A DNA stretch of 64,000 nt, from positions 1 through 64,000 of the forward strand of contig NZ_JACJPI010000045.1 in NCBI RefSeq assembly GCF_014695975.1. The letters run 5' to 3'. The stretch comes from Leptolyngbya sp. FACHB-321 (lineage in GTDB: Bacteria > Cyanobacteriota > Cyanobacteriia > Leptolyngbyales > Leptolyngbyaceae). Under the pieces are notes generated by a model, which saw nothing but the letters and a program-made list of their open reading frames with translations, searched no databases and was not told where the DNA came from. This document shows, one piece after another, positions 18,754 through 27,877 of the stretch (within the stretch, counting starts at the first letter, position 1; each line of letters begins with the position of its first letter). The translations under genes were made by a program, and so were the position numbers.

Positions 18754-18869
18754 GTTGTTAGCTGTTAGCCTTTAGTCATTAGGGGTTTTCTTGCTAATGG
18801 CTAAAAAGCGGTAATTAGGAGCAACTAAAACGTTTGTTTTTAGAAAAACTCTTACTAACAACTAACAAC
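18754..18869 (+). repeat. 15-bp inverted repeat between pntA1 and pntA2
   Basis: GTTGTTAGCTGTTAG at 18754-18768 is the reverse complement, with one mismatch, of CTAACAACTAACAAC at 18855-18869. In the transcript the two arms could close a hairpin with an approximately 86-base loop, and a second smaller pairing (CTAAAA with TTTTTAG) lies inside. The arms resemble TTAGTTGTTAG-type short tandem repeats found in many cyanobacterial genomes. Confidence 0.6.
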
Positions 18870-18902
18870 CAAAAACTAAAAACTATATTGGAGTTTTGAA
18901 CA

Positions 18903-19196
18903 ATGGCAGAAGGATTAATTGCCGGACTGGTTGTTTTTGTGCTGGCATCATTTATTGGCTTTGAGGTCATCAACAAAATTCCACCAACGCTGCATACACC
19001 GCTGATGTCGGGGTCAAATGCCATTTCGGGCATTGCGATCGTTGGTGCTTTGCTCGTTTCAGGCGAGCGCAATTGGAGTTTGACGGTCATTCTCGGACTA
19101 ATTGCGGTAGTACTGGCAACGATTAACGTAGTGGGCGGCTTCTTAGTGACTGACCGGATGCTGCAAATGTTTAAGAAAAAAGAGGTGAAGGCATGA
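18903..19196 (+). CDS. pntA: NAD(P) transhydrogenase subunit alpha, part 2 (membrane)
   Basis: A 97-residue membrane protein (PntA2), the part of the alpha subunit that crosses the membrane. Three helices are visible: LIAGLVVFVLASFIGFEVI, SNAISGIAIVGALLVSG and VILGLIAVVLATINVVGGFLV. The stretch IPPTLHTPLMSGSNAISGI is the strongly conserved signature of this subunit. A GGAG sequence 9 bases before the ATG serves as ribosome site. Its stop overlaps the pntB start by 4 bases (ATGA), so the two are translationally coupled. A 152-base spacer with an inverted repeat separates it from pntA1. Confidence 0.95.
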   Translation: MAEGLIAGLVVFVLASFIGFEVINKIPPTLHTPLMSGSNAISGIAIVGALLVSGERNWSLTVILGLIAVVLATINVVGGFLVTDRMLQMFKKKEVKA

Positions 19197-20596
19197 CGGA
19201 TTTTTTGCCAACTGGCATTCAGCTTAGCTATCTCACTGCATCAGCCCTCTTTATTATTGGCTTAAAGCAGCTGGGATCGCCTGCCACCGCACGAAAAGGC
19301 AATTTACTCGCCGCGATCGGGATGCTGATTGCGATCGTCGCAACGTTGCTCGACCAAGCTGTGCTGAACTACGAAATGGTGCTACTTGGCATCGCGATCG
19401 GGTCAGCGATCGGTGCACTTATGGCTCAACGGGTGGAAATGACCGCCATGCCACAGATGGTCGGTTTGCTGAACGGTTTTGGTGGTGCAGCTTCAGCACT
19501 CGTCGCCGTCGGTGAATTCTGGAAAGTCATCCACGGCTTAACCGCTATTCCAGCCGATGAAACGATTACGATTATCCTTAGCGTCCTAATTGGTGGCATC
19601 ACGTTTACAGGCAGTTTACTTGCGTTTGTAAAACTGCAAGGGCTAATTAGTGGCTCACCCATTACCTTTCCGTTTCAGCAGCCATTCAATATCACGCTGT
19701 TGGCTGGGTTCTTGGCAGGTAGTGCCTATCTCATTTTTAACCCCAAAGAAACGACAGTTTTTCTGGCTTTGGTCGCCGTTTCCCTAGTCTTGGGCGTGCT
19801 GTTTGTGCTGCCGATCGGTGGTGCAGATACCCCTGTTGTCATCTCGCTGCTGAACTCCTTCTCAGGCTTGGCAGCCAGTGCAGCAGGCTTTGTGCTGATG
19901 AACAATATGCTCATTATTTCGGGCGCGTTAGTCGGCGCATCGGGCATCATCCTGACCCAGATTATGTGTAAGGCAATGAACCGCTCGATCACGAATGTCT
20001 TATTTAGCGCATTCGGTTCCGGTAAAAAGGTCGAAGGCAGCACCGCAGCTGGCACTGAGGACAAGGCGCTGCGATCGATCGACGCAGAAGAAGGCGCAAT
20101 GATGCTGGGCTATGCTAAATCGGTTGTCATTGTGCCGGGTTACGGGATGGCAGTCGCTCAGGCACAGCACGCCGTTCGTGAGTTAGCCGATCAGCTAGAG
20201 CGTTTGGGTGTAGATGTGAAATACGCCATTCATCCTGTCGCTGGACGGATGCCAGGTCACATGAACGTGCTGCTGGCGGAAGCAAACGTGCCGTATCCCC
20301 AGCTTTACGATATGGATGATATCAATCCTGAGTTCGATCGCACGGATGTGGCATTAGTCATTGGCGCAAACGATGTGGTCAATCCCGCCGCCCGTAGCGA
20401 TGCTGGCAGCCCCATTTATGGGATGCCGATTCTGGAAGTCGATCGCGCCCAACATACGATCGTCATCAAGCGCGGTATGAGCAACGGCTTTGCCGGAGTC
20501 GAAAATGAACTGTTCTACAAGGACAAAACCATGATGCTGTTCGGCAGCGCTAAAGACATGGTGACGCAGCTTGTGTCCTCAGTAAAAGAGCTATAG
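19193..20596 (+). CDS. pntB: NAD(P) transhydrogenase subunit beta
   Basis: A 467-residue subunit with an N-terminal membrane domain of about eight helices (residues 5-260) and a C-terminal NADP-binding domain (about 295-467). The NADP motif is VVIVPGYGMAVAQAQHAV; AIHPVAGRMPGHMNVLLAEANVPY and VALVIGANDVVNPAAR are strongly conserved. Together with PntA1 and PntA2 it forms the proton-translocating transhydrogenase, which supplies NADPH. Last gene of the operon, overlapping pntA2 by 4 bases. Confidence 0.97.
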   Translation: MTDFLPTGIQLSYLTASALFIIGLKQLGSPATARKGNLLAAIGMLIAIVATLLDQAVLNYEMVLLGIAIGSAIGALMAQRVEMTAMPQMVGLLNGFGGAASALVAVGEFWKVIHGLTAIPADETITIILSVLIGGITFTGSLLAFVKLQGLISGSPITFPFQQPFNITLLAGFLAGSAYLIFNPKETTVFLALVAVSLVLGVLFVLPIGGADTPVVISLLNSFSGLAASAAGFVLMNNMLIISGALVGASGIILTQIMCKAMNRSITNVLFSAFGSGKKVEGSTAAGTEDKALRSIDAEEGAMMLGYAKSVVIVPGYGMAVAQAQHAVRELADQLERLGVDVKYAIHPVAGRMPGHMNVLLAEANVPYPQLYDMDDINPEFDRTDVALVIGANDVVNPAARSDAGSPIYGMPILEVDRAQHTIVIKRGMSNGFAGVENELFYKDKTMMLFGSAKDMVTQLVSSVKEL

Positions 20597-20849
20597 AACG
20601 ATCGTTCAAACAACTGCCTGAATCTACGTGAGGTGCGGAGAGTCTTTAACAAGCCTCCTGCACCTTACAACTTTTATGGGCTGGTGGTGGTGCATTCAGT
20701 CAAGACGCTGCATTCAGTCAAAGCAGGCTTGGATCAAAGGCAAAACCCAAAATTTAGCAGGCTTTTTGCGTTGCAAAGCTCTGTCCACAATCTAAAATCG
20801 AGACTTTAGTGGTCGTGCGTCGTTAGTTGTGTAAAGAGGAAGCACCGAC

Positions 20850-22355
20850 ATGAAGTTGCGAGAGTTGCTGGCAAGCATTCCAAATATGGTGCCGTTGTCA
20901 GAGCATCCGGCACTAGAGGCAGACGTTAAGGGTTTGTCAACCAATTCCCACACATGTCAGCCGGGAGACGTGTTCATTGGCATGCCAGGAATGCGCATTG
21001 ATGGTGGAGACTTTTGGGCAAGCGCGATCGCGGCAGGGGCGATCGCTGCGGTTGTTTCACCTCAAGCAGCAGCGAAGGCGAGGCAAGAGCAAGGTGTTGC
21101 CATGCCTTACATTATTGCTGCGAACGATATGGTGCAGGTTTCAGCCCAATTGGCAGCAGCGTTTTATGGCAATCCAGCACAGCAGCTTAAGTTGGTCGGT
21201 GTGACCGGAACCAACGGCAAAACGACAACCACGCATCTCATTGAGTTTCTACTACAACAGGCGCATAAGTCTACAGCCCTCTTAGGGACGCTTTATACGC
21301 GCTGGCAGGGCTTTCAGCAGACCGCGTTGCACACCACACCCTTTGCAGTTGAGCTACAGCGGCAGTTGGCAGAGGCACTAACCGCAGGCTGTGAGTTTGG
21401 TGTCATGGAAGTAAGTTCTCATGCGCTGGCTCAGGGGAGGGTATTGGGCTGTACGTTTGAGGTGGCAGTCTTTACAAACCTGACGCAAGACCATCTGGAC
21501 TTCCACCGAGATATGGATGACTATTTCGCAGCGAAAGCGCTGCTGTTTAGTCCCAGCTACCGCAAAGGGCGAGCGGTAGTTAATTTAGACGATCCCTATG
21601 GACAACAGTTGTTGCAGCATTTAGACAACGCTTGGAGCTACAGCACCGACGACACGACAGCCGATTTGTATACCAGCAATTTGTCCTACGGCTCGGATGG
21701 CGTGAGTGGAATGCTGCACACGCCACTGGGCGAGATGGCTTTTCAATCGCCCCTAGTTGGTCAATTTAATCTTGCTAATCTGTTAGCAGCAGTGGGCGCG
21801 GTGCTGCATCTAGGGCTGGATTTGTCTGATATTGTGACGGCACTGCCTCAATTTAGCGGTGTACCGGGACGGATGGAACAGGTGCAGATTGTGCCTAACC
21901 AGGATATTAGTGTGATTGTCGATTATGCTCACACGCCCGATAGTTTGGAGAATTTGCTCCGGGCAGCGCGACCATTTATTCAGGGCAACATGATTTGTGT
22001 GTTTGGCTGTGGGGGCGATCGCGATCGAGGTAAGCGTCCTCAGATGGGTCGCATTGCTGCCGATCTCGCCGATCGCGTCATTGTCACCTCAGATAATCCT
22101 CGTACTGAAGATCCACAACGCATTTTGCAGGATGTGGTGGCAGGTTTTCCTGCATCCGTAGAACCTGTGGTAATGGGCGATCGTGCGGCTGCCATTCATA
22201 CCGCCATTCTGGAGGCACAGCCAGGTGATGGGGTTCTGATTGCAGGAAAGGGGCATGAAGACTATCAAATCCTGGGTACTGAGAAGATTCATTTTGACGA
22301 TCGAGAACAAGCGCAAGATGCTCTGAAGCAGCGCTTAGGTATGGTCAAGCCATAG
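20850..22355 (+). CDS. murE: UDP-N-acetylmuramoyl-tripeptide synthetase
   Basis: A 501-residue Mur ligase that adds the third amino acid of the peptidoglycan stem in the cytosol. The ATP loop GVTGTNGKTTTTHL is at about residues 117-130. NLTQDHLDFHRDMDDYFAAKALLF carries the family's carbamylated-Lys region. The C-terminal TSDNPRTEDPQ contains DNPR, the motif that marks enzymes using meso-diaminopimelate. The N-terminal UDP-binding domain is complete and the length is normal. It lies 253 bases behind pntB and seems to have its own promoter; an AGAGGAAG ribosome site precedes the ATG. A 13-base direct repeat (TGCATTCAGTCAA) lies in that spacer at 20691-20721. Confidence 0.96.
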   Translation: MKLRELLASIPNMVPLSEHPALEADVKGLSTNSHTCQPGDVFIGMPGMRIDGGDFWASAIAAGAIAAVVSPQAAAKARQEQGVAMPYIIAANDMVQVSAQLAAAFYGNPAQQLKLVGVTGTNGKTTTTHLIEFLLQQAHKSTALLGTLYTRWQGFQQTALHTTPFAVELQRQLAEALTAGCEFGVMEVSSHALAQGRVLGCTFEVAVFTNLTQDHLDFHRDMDDYFAAKALLFSPSYRKGRAVVNLDDPYGQQLLQHLDNAWSYSTDDTTADLYTSNLSYGSDGVSGMLHTPLGEMAFQSPLVGQFNLANLLAAVGAVLHLGLDLSDIVTALPQFSGVPGRMEQVQIVPNQDISVIVDYAHTPDSLENLLRAARPFIQGNMICVFGCGGDRDRGKRPQMGRIAADLADRVIVTSDNPRTEDPQRILQDVVAGFPASVEPVVMGDRAAAIHTAILEAQPGDGVLIAGKGHEDYQILGTEKIHFDDREQAQDALKQRLGMVKP

Positions 22356-22431
22356 TGGAGCTATTAGCTTGTGGCATTGCGGTGCGAAGAATTCGTTTAA
22401 CCGAGCGTGCCATCTGCTTCTAGCTACTCTT

Positions 22432-23292
22432 CTAGCTGCTGGTATGGAGCGCCTGAATAATCGTGCGTTTAATTTGAATAAACTCAGGATCAAGCTTTAT
22501 TTCTAAATCTCGATGCTCTGGGAGCGAAACGCGAACATCGTGCTTAATTTTTCCTGGATGGGCACTCATTACATAGATTCGCTGTGAGAGAAAAACAGCT
22601 TCTTCTAAATCATGGGTAATCATCAGAATTGTGGTGTGGGTTTGCTCCCATAACTCCAGCAAAAACTTCTGCATTTGCTCTTTGGTTTGGGCATCTAGTG
22701 CGCCAAAGGGTTCGTCCATTAGCAGCACGTCTGGTTCATTTGCTAGCGCACGGGCGATCGCTACCCGTTGCTTCATCCCACCCGACAGCTCTTTCGGATA
22801 AGCTCTGGCAAATTTAGTCAAGCCTACTACATCAAGATAATAGGATACCCGTTGCTTGATATCTCCTTTGGGCAGGCGACGCAGCTTTAGCCCAAACGCA
22901 ATATTGTCTGCTACCGTGAGCCAGGGATAAAGCGTGTAGCTCTGAAAAATCATCCCCCGATCAGCTCCGGGACCGGGCACTGCTGCACCATCAATCAATA
23001 CTTTGCCCGAAGAGGGCAGAATCAGACCAGCAATAATGTTAAGTAAGGTCGATTTACCACAGCCTGAGGCACCAACAATGCAAACCAACTCTCGCGGCTG
23101 CAAGTAAAGATCGATAGTGTCCAGCACTGTGAAAGCGCTGCCTGCATGCGAAAAGCATTTAGACACGCCTTGCACTTCAAGTTTAGGAAGCTGGGATGAT
23201 TGAACGGATGGCAGGCTTGTGCTGGTAAGAGTCAAAGCAGTACTTGCATCGTTAAGGGCTGGGCGCGATCGTGGAAAAGGCGCTGGGGTCAT
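22432..23292 (-). CDS. ABC transporter ATPase, nitrate/sulfonate/taurine type
   Basis: A 286-residue ATP-binding subunit of the NrtD/SsuB/TauB group. Walker A is GASGCGKST, the Q-loop is [12 protein letters not shown], the signature is [15 protein letters not shown] and Walker B is [13 protein letters not shown], followed by the H-loop [13 protein letters not shown]. The first 40 residues are a Ser/Pro-rich extension without known role. It is divergent from a matching permease gene, 177 bases away, so a shared control region is likely. No periplasmic binding protein gene is near, so the substrate cannot be assigned. Confidence 0.88.
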   Translation of the reverse strand: MTPAPFPRSRPALNDASTALTLTSTSLPSVQSSQLPKLEVQGVSKCFSHAGSAFTVLDTIDLYLQPRELVCIVGASGCGKSTLLNIIAGLILPSSGKVLIDGAAVPGPGADRGMIFQSYTLYPWLTVADNIAFGLKLRRLPKGDIKQRVSYYLDVVGLTKFARAYPKELSGGMKQRVAIARALANEPDVLLMDEPFGALDAQTKEQMQKFLLELWEQTHTTILMITHDLEEAVFLSQRIYVMSAHPGKIKHDVRVSLPEHRDLEIKLDPEFIQIKRTIIQALHTSS

Positions 23293-23469
23293 GCTGCTTC
23301 ATTCAAACATTTGTAAGCAGGGCACGGCAACGGTACATTTAGTCCATCAACGTTAAGTCTATTAAACGAATGTCCGTCGCCTAAAATTGTTGCAGTTGCT
23401 ACGGTTAAACTGACTGACCCTGATAATCTGTGACTGCTTAATCAATTCTTTACTCGCCTTGACACTGCC

Positions 23470-24306
23470 GTGCTTAAAGCTCCTTCCACGTCACGCAAGC
23501 GCTATCTCATGCCGTCTAGATTCTGGGGCATTCGTCAGAACTTGCCTCGCTGGCTAAAAATAGTTATTTCCACTACGGCTTTGCTCGTGCCGCTTGCTGT
23601 TTGGTCGCTCCTAAGTTACCGCGCTTGGGTGACACCGATCTTTCTACCAACACCAACAGCCGTACTGCAAGCTGGCAGACAGATGTTCACTGAAGAAAAT
23701 CTGCTGCTAGACGTAGCTGCCAGTTCTTACCGTGTCTTTCTGGGTTTTATGGTTGCAGCAGCCGTTGGCGTACCGATCGGCATTGCTATGGGCACCTTTC
23801 AAAGCATGGAAAGCCTGTTTAGCCCGATCGTTGGCACCGTGCGCTATATGCCTGTCGCCGCTTTTGTACCGCTCATTGTGCTCTGGCTGGGGCTGGAGGA
23901 ACAGACCCGCGTCACCATTATTTTTCTCGGCATCGTCTTCTACAACGCGATCATGGTGACAGATGCCGTTAAATTCATTCCAAATGAACTTTTGAGCGTA
24001 GCGTATACGTTAGGCGCAAATCGGCTGAATGTGCTGATGCGAGTGATTGTGCCAGCCATCATACCGAGCATTATTGATACTCTGCGGGTCAATGTGGCTG
24101 GAGCGTGGAATTACCTGGTGATCTCAGAACTGATTGCCTCTGAAAACGGCTTGGGCTTTCGTGTGGTGCAGTCGCAACGCTATCTCCAAACCGATAAAGT
24201 GCTGTTTACGATCGCCCTGATTGGTCTGATTGGTCTGCTTACAGACTTAGCCTTTAAGCTACTGTTTAACCTTGTTACGCCGTGGGCAGAGCGATCGACC
24301 ACCTAA
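23470..24306 (+). CDS. ABC transporter permease, nitrate/sulfonate/taurine type
   Basis: A 278-residue inner-membrane permease with about six helices: LLVPLAVWSLLSYRAW, FLGFMVAAAVGVPIGIAMG, PVAAFVPLIVLWLGL, ITIIFLGIVFYNAIM and others. The EAA-type docking loop is SVAYTLGANRLNVLMRVIVPAIIPSIIDTLRV near residues 178-208. It probably pairs with the divergent ATPase at 22432-23292. The start is a GTG; an ATG at 23509 (MPSRFWG) is an equally possible start with no better ribosome site. The substrate is unknown because no binding protein is adjacent. Confidence 0.87.
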   Translation: MLKAPSTSRKRYLMPSRFWGIRQNLPRWLKIVISTTALLVPLAVWSLLSYRAWVTPIFLPTPTAVLQAGRQMFTEENLLLDVAASSYRVFLGFMVAAAVGVPIGIAMGTFQSMESLFSPIVGTVRYMPVAAFVPLIVLWLGLEEQTRVTIIFLGIVFYNAIMVTDAVKFIPNELLSVAYTLGANRLNVLMRVIVPAIIPSIIDTLRVNVAGAWNYLVISELIASENGLGFRVVQSQRYLQTDKVLFTIALIGLIGLLTDLAFKLLFNLVTPWAERSTT

Positions 24307-24348
24307 GGAGTTTGCATCGCTGAGTCGGTTCGAGATTGCTGTAATGAC

Positions 24349-25089
24349 TTATGCCAGCAAAATGCGATCGATAAACTTTTTCACCAACTGGTTCGCGATC
24401 GGGGTCTCTTGCAAATCTTGCAGCATAGTGGCAAGCGTAGCAGTACTGTCAAAATAACGGCTCTGATACCGTGTAAGGCGAACCCTTAAATCGGGTGGAT
24501 CGATTTCTGGATGGAACTGAAACGCATAAAAAGGTTTGCCAGCGACCCGAAACGCTTGATAGGGACAAAGTGCTGAAGATGCTAGCAAAACTGCTTCCTC
24601 TGGCAGCGAAACCGCCCGCTCTTTATGTCCCAACACTGCCCAAAAACCGTTGGGAACGTCATAAAACAGCTTATCCGTCAGCGCTGCTTCCGTTAGCTGA
24701 AGCGGATACGTACCCATTTCCATGCTGGCAACATCAACAATAACCTGACCACCCAACGCCTCGATCGCCGCTTGAAACCCAAAGCAAGAGGCAAAAACAG
24801 GTATGCTTTCGTGCAAGCAGTGTTTCAGCAACCGTTTTAGATGCTCTACAAAGGGATATTGTTCTGGTTGTGTCACAGACGCATCGCTGGAACCCCCTAC
24901 CAACAGAGCGTCAAAACCCTCCATACATGTTGCATTAAACACAGGAGTCTCAAACACGTTTAGCACCGTAAACTGTGCCGCCTCCAGATGACTGTAGCGA
25001 ATAAATTCGTTTAATTCTTCCTCGCAAGTAATGGCGTCATCCCGAATTTGCAGCAAGAGAAGTCTAAGCTGAGAGCGTTGCTTTGTCAT
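24349..25089 (-). CDS. Class I glutamine amidotransferase-like protein
   Basis: A 246-residue cytosolic protein with a class I GATase triad: the nucleophile Cys102 in VFASCFGFQAA, and His193 with Glu195 in FQFHPEID. The oxyanion region VGGSSDAS is near residues 64-71. It resembles the stand-alone GMP-synthase-like amidotransferases that hydrolyse gamma-glutamyl compounds, but the real substrate is not known. No synthase domain is fused. It is convergent with the ABC permease (42-base gap) and is probably monocistronic. Confidence 0.83.
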   Translation of the reverse strand: MTKQRSQLRLLLLQIRDDAITCEEELNEFIRYSHLEAAQFTVLNVFETPVFNATCMEGFDALLVGGSSDASVTQPEQYPFVEHLKRLLKHCLHESIPVFASCFGFQAAIEALGGQVIVDVASMEMGTYPLQLTEAALTDKLFYDVPNGFWAVLGHKERAVSLPEEAVLLASSALCPYQAFRVAGKPFYAFQFHPEIDPPDLRVRLTRYQSRYFDSTATLATMLQDLQETPIANQLVKKFIDRILLA

Positions 25090-25401
25090 GCGATCAACTA
25101 GAGGAACCCTATGTGCAAAAGATAGCGTTAATGCATCTCAGTAATAATGCAGAAGTCTCCGTAAAATCTACACTAACGCAAAGCTTTTGTGAATGCCTTC
25201 GCTCCCGTTCGTTTAACTATTTCATCCTGAGGCGTTAATAACCGTGGCGGTAAGTCGAGCCGTCTCAAAACTCGAATGCCGTTCTACCATCTATGGCAGC
25301 TTGTACGGCGTTGGCTTAACTGAAGTATAAAGCCCCAAGCGATGCTTTTGTAGAACATCTCTTAGGGCTAAGTGCTAAATTGATTGAGCTAAAACAAGCA
25401 G
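25090..25401. other. Gene-free region between amidotransferase and HlyD genes
   Basis: In 312 bases I see no coding frame. An imperfect inverted repeat (AGCCCcAAG near 25335 with CTTaGGGCT near 25370) could form a hairpin downstream of the HlyD gene, but no T-run follows on that strand, so it is not called a terminator. Confidence 0.4.
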
Positions 25402-26772
25402 CTAGCGTACTGAAAAAGCTTCACTAAAGCGGCGAGTAATTGGTTCAATCATGAAGTCTAGAACCGACTTCTTACGAGTCACAATCTCGGCAGTCGCTTG
25501 CATACCAGGAGTGAAGTTGACCGACTGCCCCCGGACATCAACAGCACGTTTATTTAACCGAATCCTGGTTGGAAAGACAAGACCAACATCTTTCTCAACG
25601 ATCGCATTAGGGCTTACTCCAATGACTTTCCCTTCTACAATGCCAAATTCCTGGTAGGAGAAGGTTGCTAACTTGACTTTAGCTCTCATCCCTTCTTTGA
25701 TAAACCCGATGTCTCGGTTGAGAATCTTGACCTCTAACACGATATTTTCATCTTTTGGCACTATCGATACTAGCTCTTCGCCAGTCTGCACAGGACCTCT
25801 AGTTGCTTTTACGTTGTAAACGGTGCCATCAAAGGGTGCGGCGATCGTTTCACGCTCTTGCTGTTTTTTGGCTTGTGCTAGCTGCCCCTCAACCGATGCC
25901 TGCTCTTCCTGCCGTTTAGTAAATTGCGTAAGGATTTCGCTTTGTCGCTGAGAGACTAGACCCGTGGCTGTATTTTGAGCTGACGAGTAAGCCGATTCCG
26001 CCTGGCGAATCTTTTCCCGTTGGACGTTGATTTCTTTTTCGTAAGAAACAACGCGGTCTTTCGCCTGAGTCACTTCATCCTGTGCCCGAATGTAGTCAAG
26101 TTGAGGGACGGCTCCACTGCCCTTGAGCGAGGATAATGCCTGTTCGCGTATGTTGGCGTTTGCGAGACCATCTTTGGCATTAACTAAGTTCGCTTGTAGA
26201 CGCGATAGCGTAGCTAGGGCTTCATCACGAGCCGATAGTTGACGTTGTGCCTCATCAATAGCGGCAGCTCTCTTGCGATCGAATTCGCCAAGACGGGCTT
26301 GCAGCAATTGATCTTGTACTTGAGTGCCAGCGTTGGCGCTACCCGTTCGTTCTGCTTGCAGACGGGCAATGTCTTCACGAATTAGTTTAGAGGCTTGGGT
26401 GAGACGAGCAACCTCCGCCTGGGGCAAGGCAGAATCCATAATCACCATGACTTGACCCTTGCGAATCTGATCACCCTCTTTAACATTGATTTGCTGAATG
26501 CTGCCAACCGAGCCAGCGCGAATAGGTCGTACTTCAGTGCTTGGAATCAGTTGCCCTTGAGCGATCGCGACTTCATCAATTTTGCTGAAGTGTGCCCAGG
26601 CGATCGTGCCAAACACAAGTGCGCTAATGCCGCCTGCCAGCAAGCGTGTATATAGCGGCGGCAATTCTTGTACAGCTTTGCCTAGCTCATAGGAGAGAGA
26701 CTCCTTAGGGTTCGCTAGCTGCTGTTTGATCTGCCTGGACTGTGCCGGTGTGGAAGAGATGGAGACTTTCAT
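25402..26772 (-). CDS. HlyD-family membrane fusion (adaptor) protein
   Basis: A 456-residue periplasmic adaptor of type I secretion or efflux systems. One N-terminal membrane helix is at about residues 45-65. A lipoyl-like half motif follows (VGSIQQINVKEGDQIRKGQVMVIMDS), then a long coiled coil (about 105-310, rich in Gln/Ala/Arg/Glu), the second lipoyl half (IAAPFDGTVYNVKATRGPVQTGEELVSIVP) and a beta-barrel part near MRAKVKLATFSYQEFG. In the known systems it joins an inner-membrane ABC exporter to an outer-membrane TolC channel. No exporter or TolC gene is adjacent. The start at 26772 (MKVSIS) fits; an upstream start at 26799 would add nine residues. Confidence 0.87.
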   Translation of the reverse strand: MKVSISSTPAQSRQIKQQLANPKESLSYELGKAVQELPPLYTRLLAGGISALVFGTIAWAHFSKIDEVAIAQGQLIPSTEVRPIRAGSVGSIQQINVKEGDQIRKGQVMVIMDSALPQAEVARLTQASKLIREDIARLQAERTGSANAGTQVQDQLLQARLGEFDRKRAAAIDEAQRQLSARDEALATLSRLQANLVNAKDGLANANIREQALSSLKGSGAVPQLDYIRAQDEVTQAKDRVVSYEKEINVQREKIRQAESAYSSAQNTATGLVSQRQSEILTQFTKRQEEQASVEGQLAQAKKQQERETIAAPFDGTVYNVKATRGPVQTGEELVSIVPKDENIVLEVKILNRDIGFIKEGMRAKVKLATFSYQEFGIVEGKVIGVSPNAIVEKDVGLVFPTRIRLNKRAVDVRGQSVNFTPGMQATAEIVTRKKSVLDFMIEPITRRFSEAFSVR

Positions 26773-26983
26773 CGAGGTTATGGTCTCTGCTAAACGCAAG
26801 AGGTTTACGGATACTGACAGCGTAAACGCCTAGATTTAAGGTGCCTACTTTACAAAGAATTCCGACTTTTGTTACGAAAACTTAATACTTCTTTAAGGTT
26901 TCAAACTAAAACTCAGGTCACAATCGCGACCTAAGCTTCACACTAGAGATCTAGCTCCTTATTTATCACACTAATCTACTGCC

Positions 26984-27298
26984 GTGTTTCAACTTCTGCA
27001 ACCGCTTGTACATGCCATACAGCCCCTGCTGGTGCCGCTCTGCTTTCTTTCTGCCTGGTTTATTGTGATGCTTGTGGGCTGGAGTGCCTGGACAGCAACC
27101 CGTGATACCGTGGCTCGCGGTCGGCAAATGCATCGTATTCCCTGTGCTAACTGTCAGTTTTTTACCCGTGATTATCACCTTAAATGCACGGTACGACCGT
27201 CTACAGCGTTGACAGAAGAAGCCATTGGTTGCCCAGACTATGAGCCAGTGACGAGTGCTTACACATCAAAGCCTCAAACTTATAGCAGGATGCAGTAA
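26984..27298 (+). CDS. Conserved small cyanobacterial membrane protein with four cysteines
   Basis: A 104-residue protein with one N-terminal membrane helix (LLVPLCFLSAWFIVMLVGWSAW) and a soluble tail with IPCANCQFFTRDYHLKCTVRP and IGCPDYEP. The spacing C-x2-C-x10-C and a later Cys suggest a small metal-binding knot. I recognise this as a protein conserved among cyanobacteria, but it has no assigned function. The start is a GTG; the next Met lies inside the helix. It stands alone. Confidence 0.7.
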   Translation: MFQLLQPLVHAIQPLLVPLCFLSAWFIVMLVGWSAWTATRDTVARGRQMHRIPCANCQFFTRDYHLKCTVRPSTALTEEAIGCPDYEPVTSAYTSKPQTYSRMQ

Positions 27299-27505
27299 TG
27301 TACGCTAAAACAGCCTAGAGCGGTGGCTTTGAGACTGAGAGGCGTAGTAATTCGGTTCGGAACCAAACGTTGGTGCTATCCTCCCGTTAGGAGTGCTTCG
27401 GCTTGCAGCATGAACAGTTCAGACTGACAGCGATCGCGTTTCATAGCTTGCTGTTTGAAACTAGATGAAAATGACAGCAGGAAAGAGCTAAAGGAAGTCA
27501 GATTT

Positions 27506-27877
27506 ATGTTGATTCAAAAGTTGAGTGAGTGCCCAGAGTTTACGGCAGGCGACGGCACCTTACTACGTGAGTTGCTTCACCCAGACAAACAAGCGATCGC
27601 GCTGCGCTACAGCCTGGCACACGCGATCGTCCCTGTTGGTCAAACGTCGTTACCTCATGCGCTGACAACATCTGAGGTCTACTACATTCTTAGTGGTCAG
27701 GGTGAGATGCATATCAATGACGAACATCAGGCTGTAGAACCTGGAGACACTGTGTACATCCCACCCAATGCCAAACAGTTTATTCACAACAACGGCACAG
27801 AGCCATTGGTGTTCATCTGCCTAGTTGATCCGGCATGGCGTAAAGAGGATGAAACGATTTACCCATCTAACGACTAG
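27506..27877 (+). CDS. Cupin-domain protein
   Basis: A 123-residue single-domain cupin. Motif 1 corresponds to PHALTTSEVYYILSGQGEMHIND and motif 2 to PGDTVYIPPNAKQFIHNNG. Metal ligands are probably His in PHAL, Glu in SEVYYI and His in FIHNN. The reaction is unknown; cupins of this size are often isomerases, dioxygenases or sugar sensors. The chosen ATG has AAGGAAG eight bases upstream; a TTG at 27455 would add 17 polar residues and is less likely. The stop overlaps the convergent DUF gene by four bases. Confidence 0.8.
   Translation: MLIQKLSECPEFTAGDGTLLRELLHPDKQAIALRYSLAHAIVPVGQTSLPHALTTSEVYYILSGQGEMHINDEHQAVEPGDTVYIPPNAKQFIHNNGTEPLVFICLVDPAWRKEDETIYPSND

Noticed and set aside
25332-25372. 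Imperfect hairpin downstream of the HlyD gene as a terminator
   Set aside because: The stem has mismatches, a long loop and no T-run on the coding strand.
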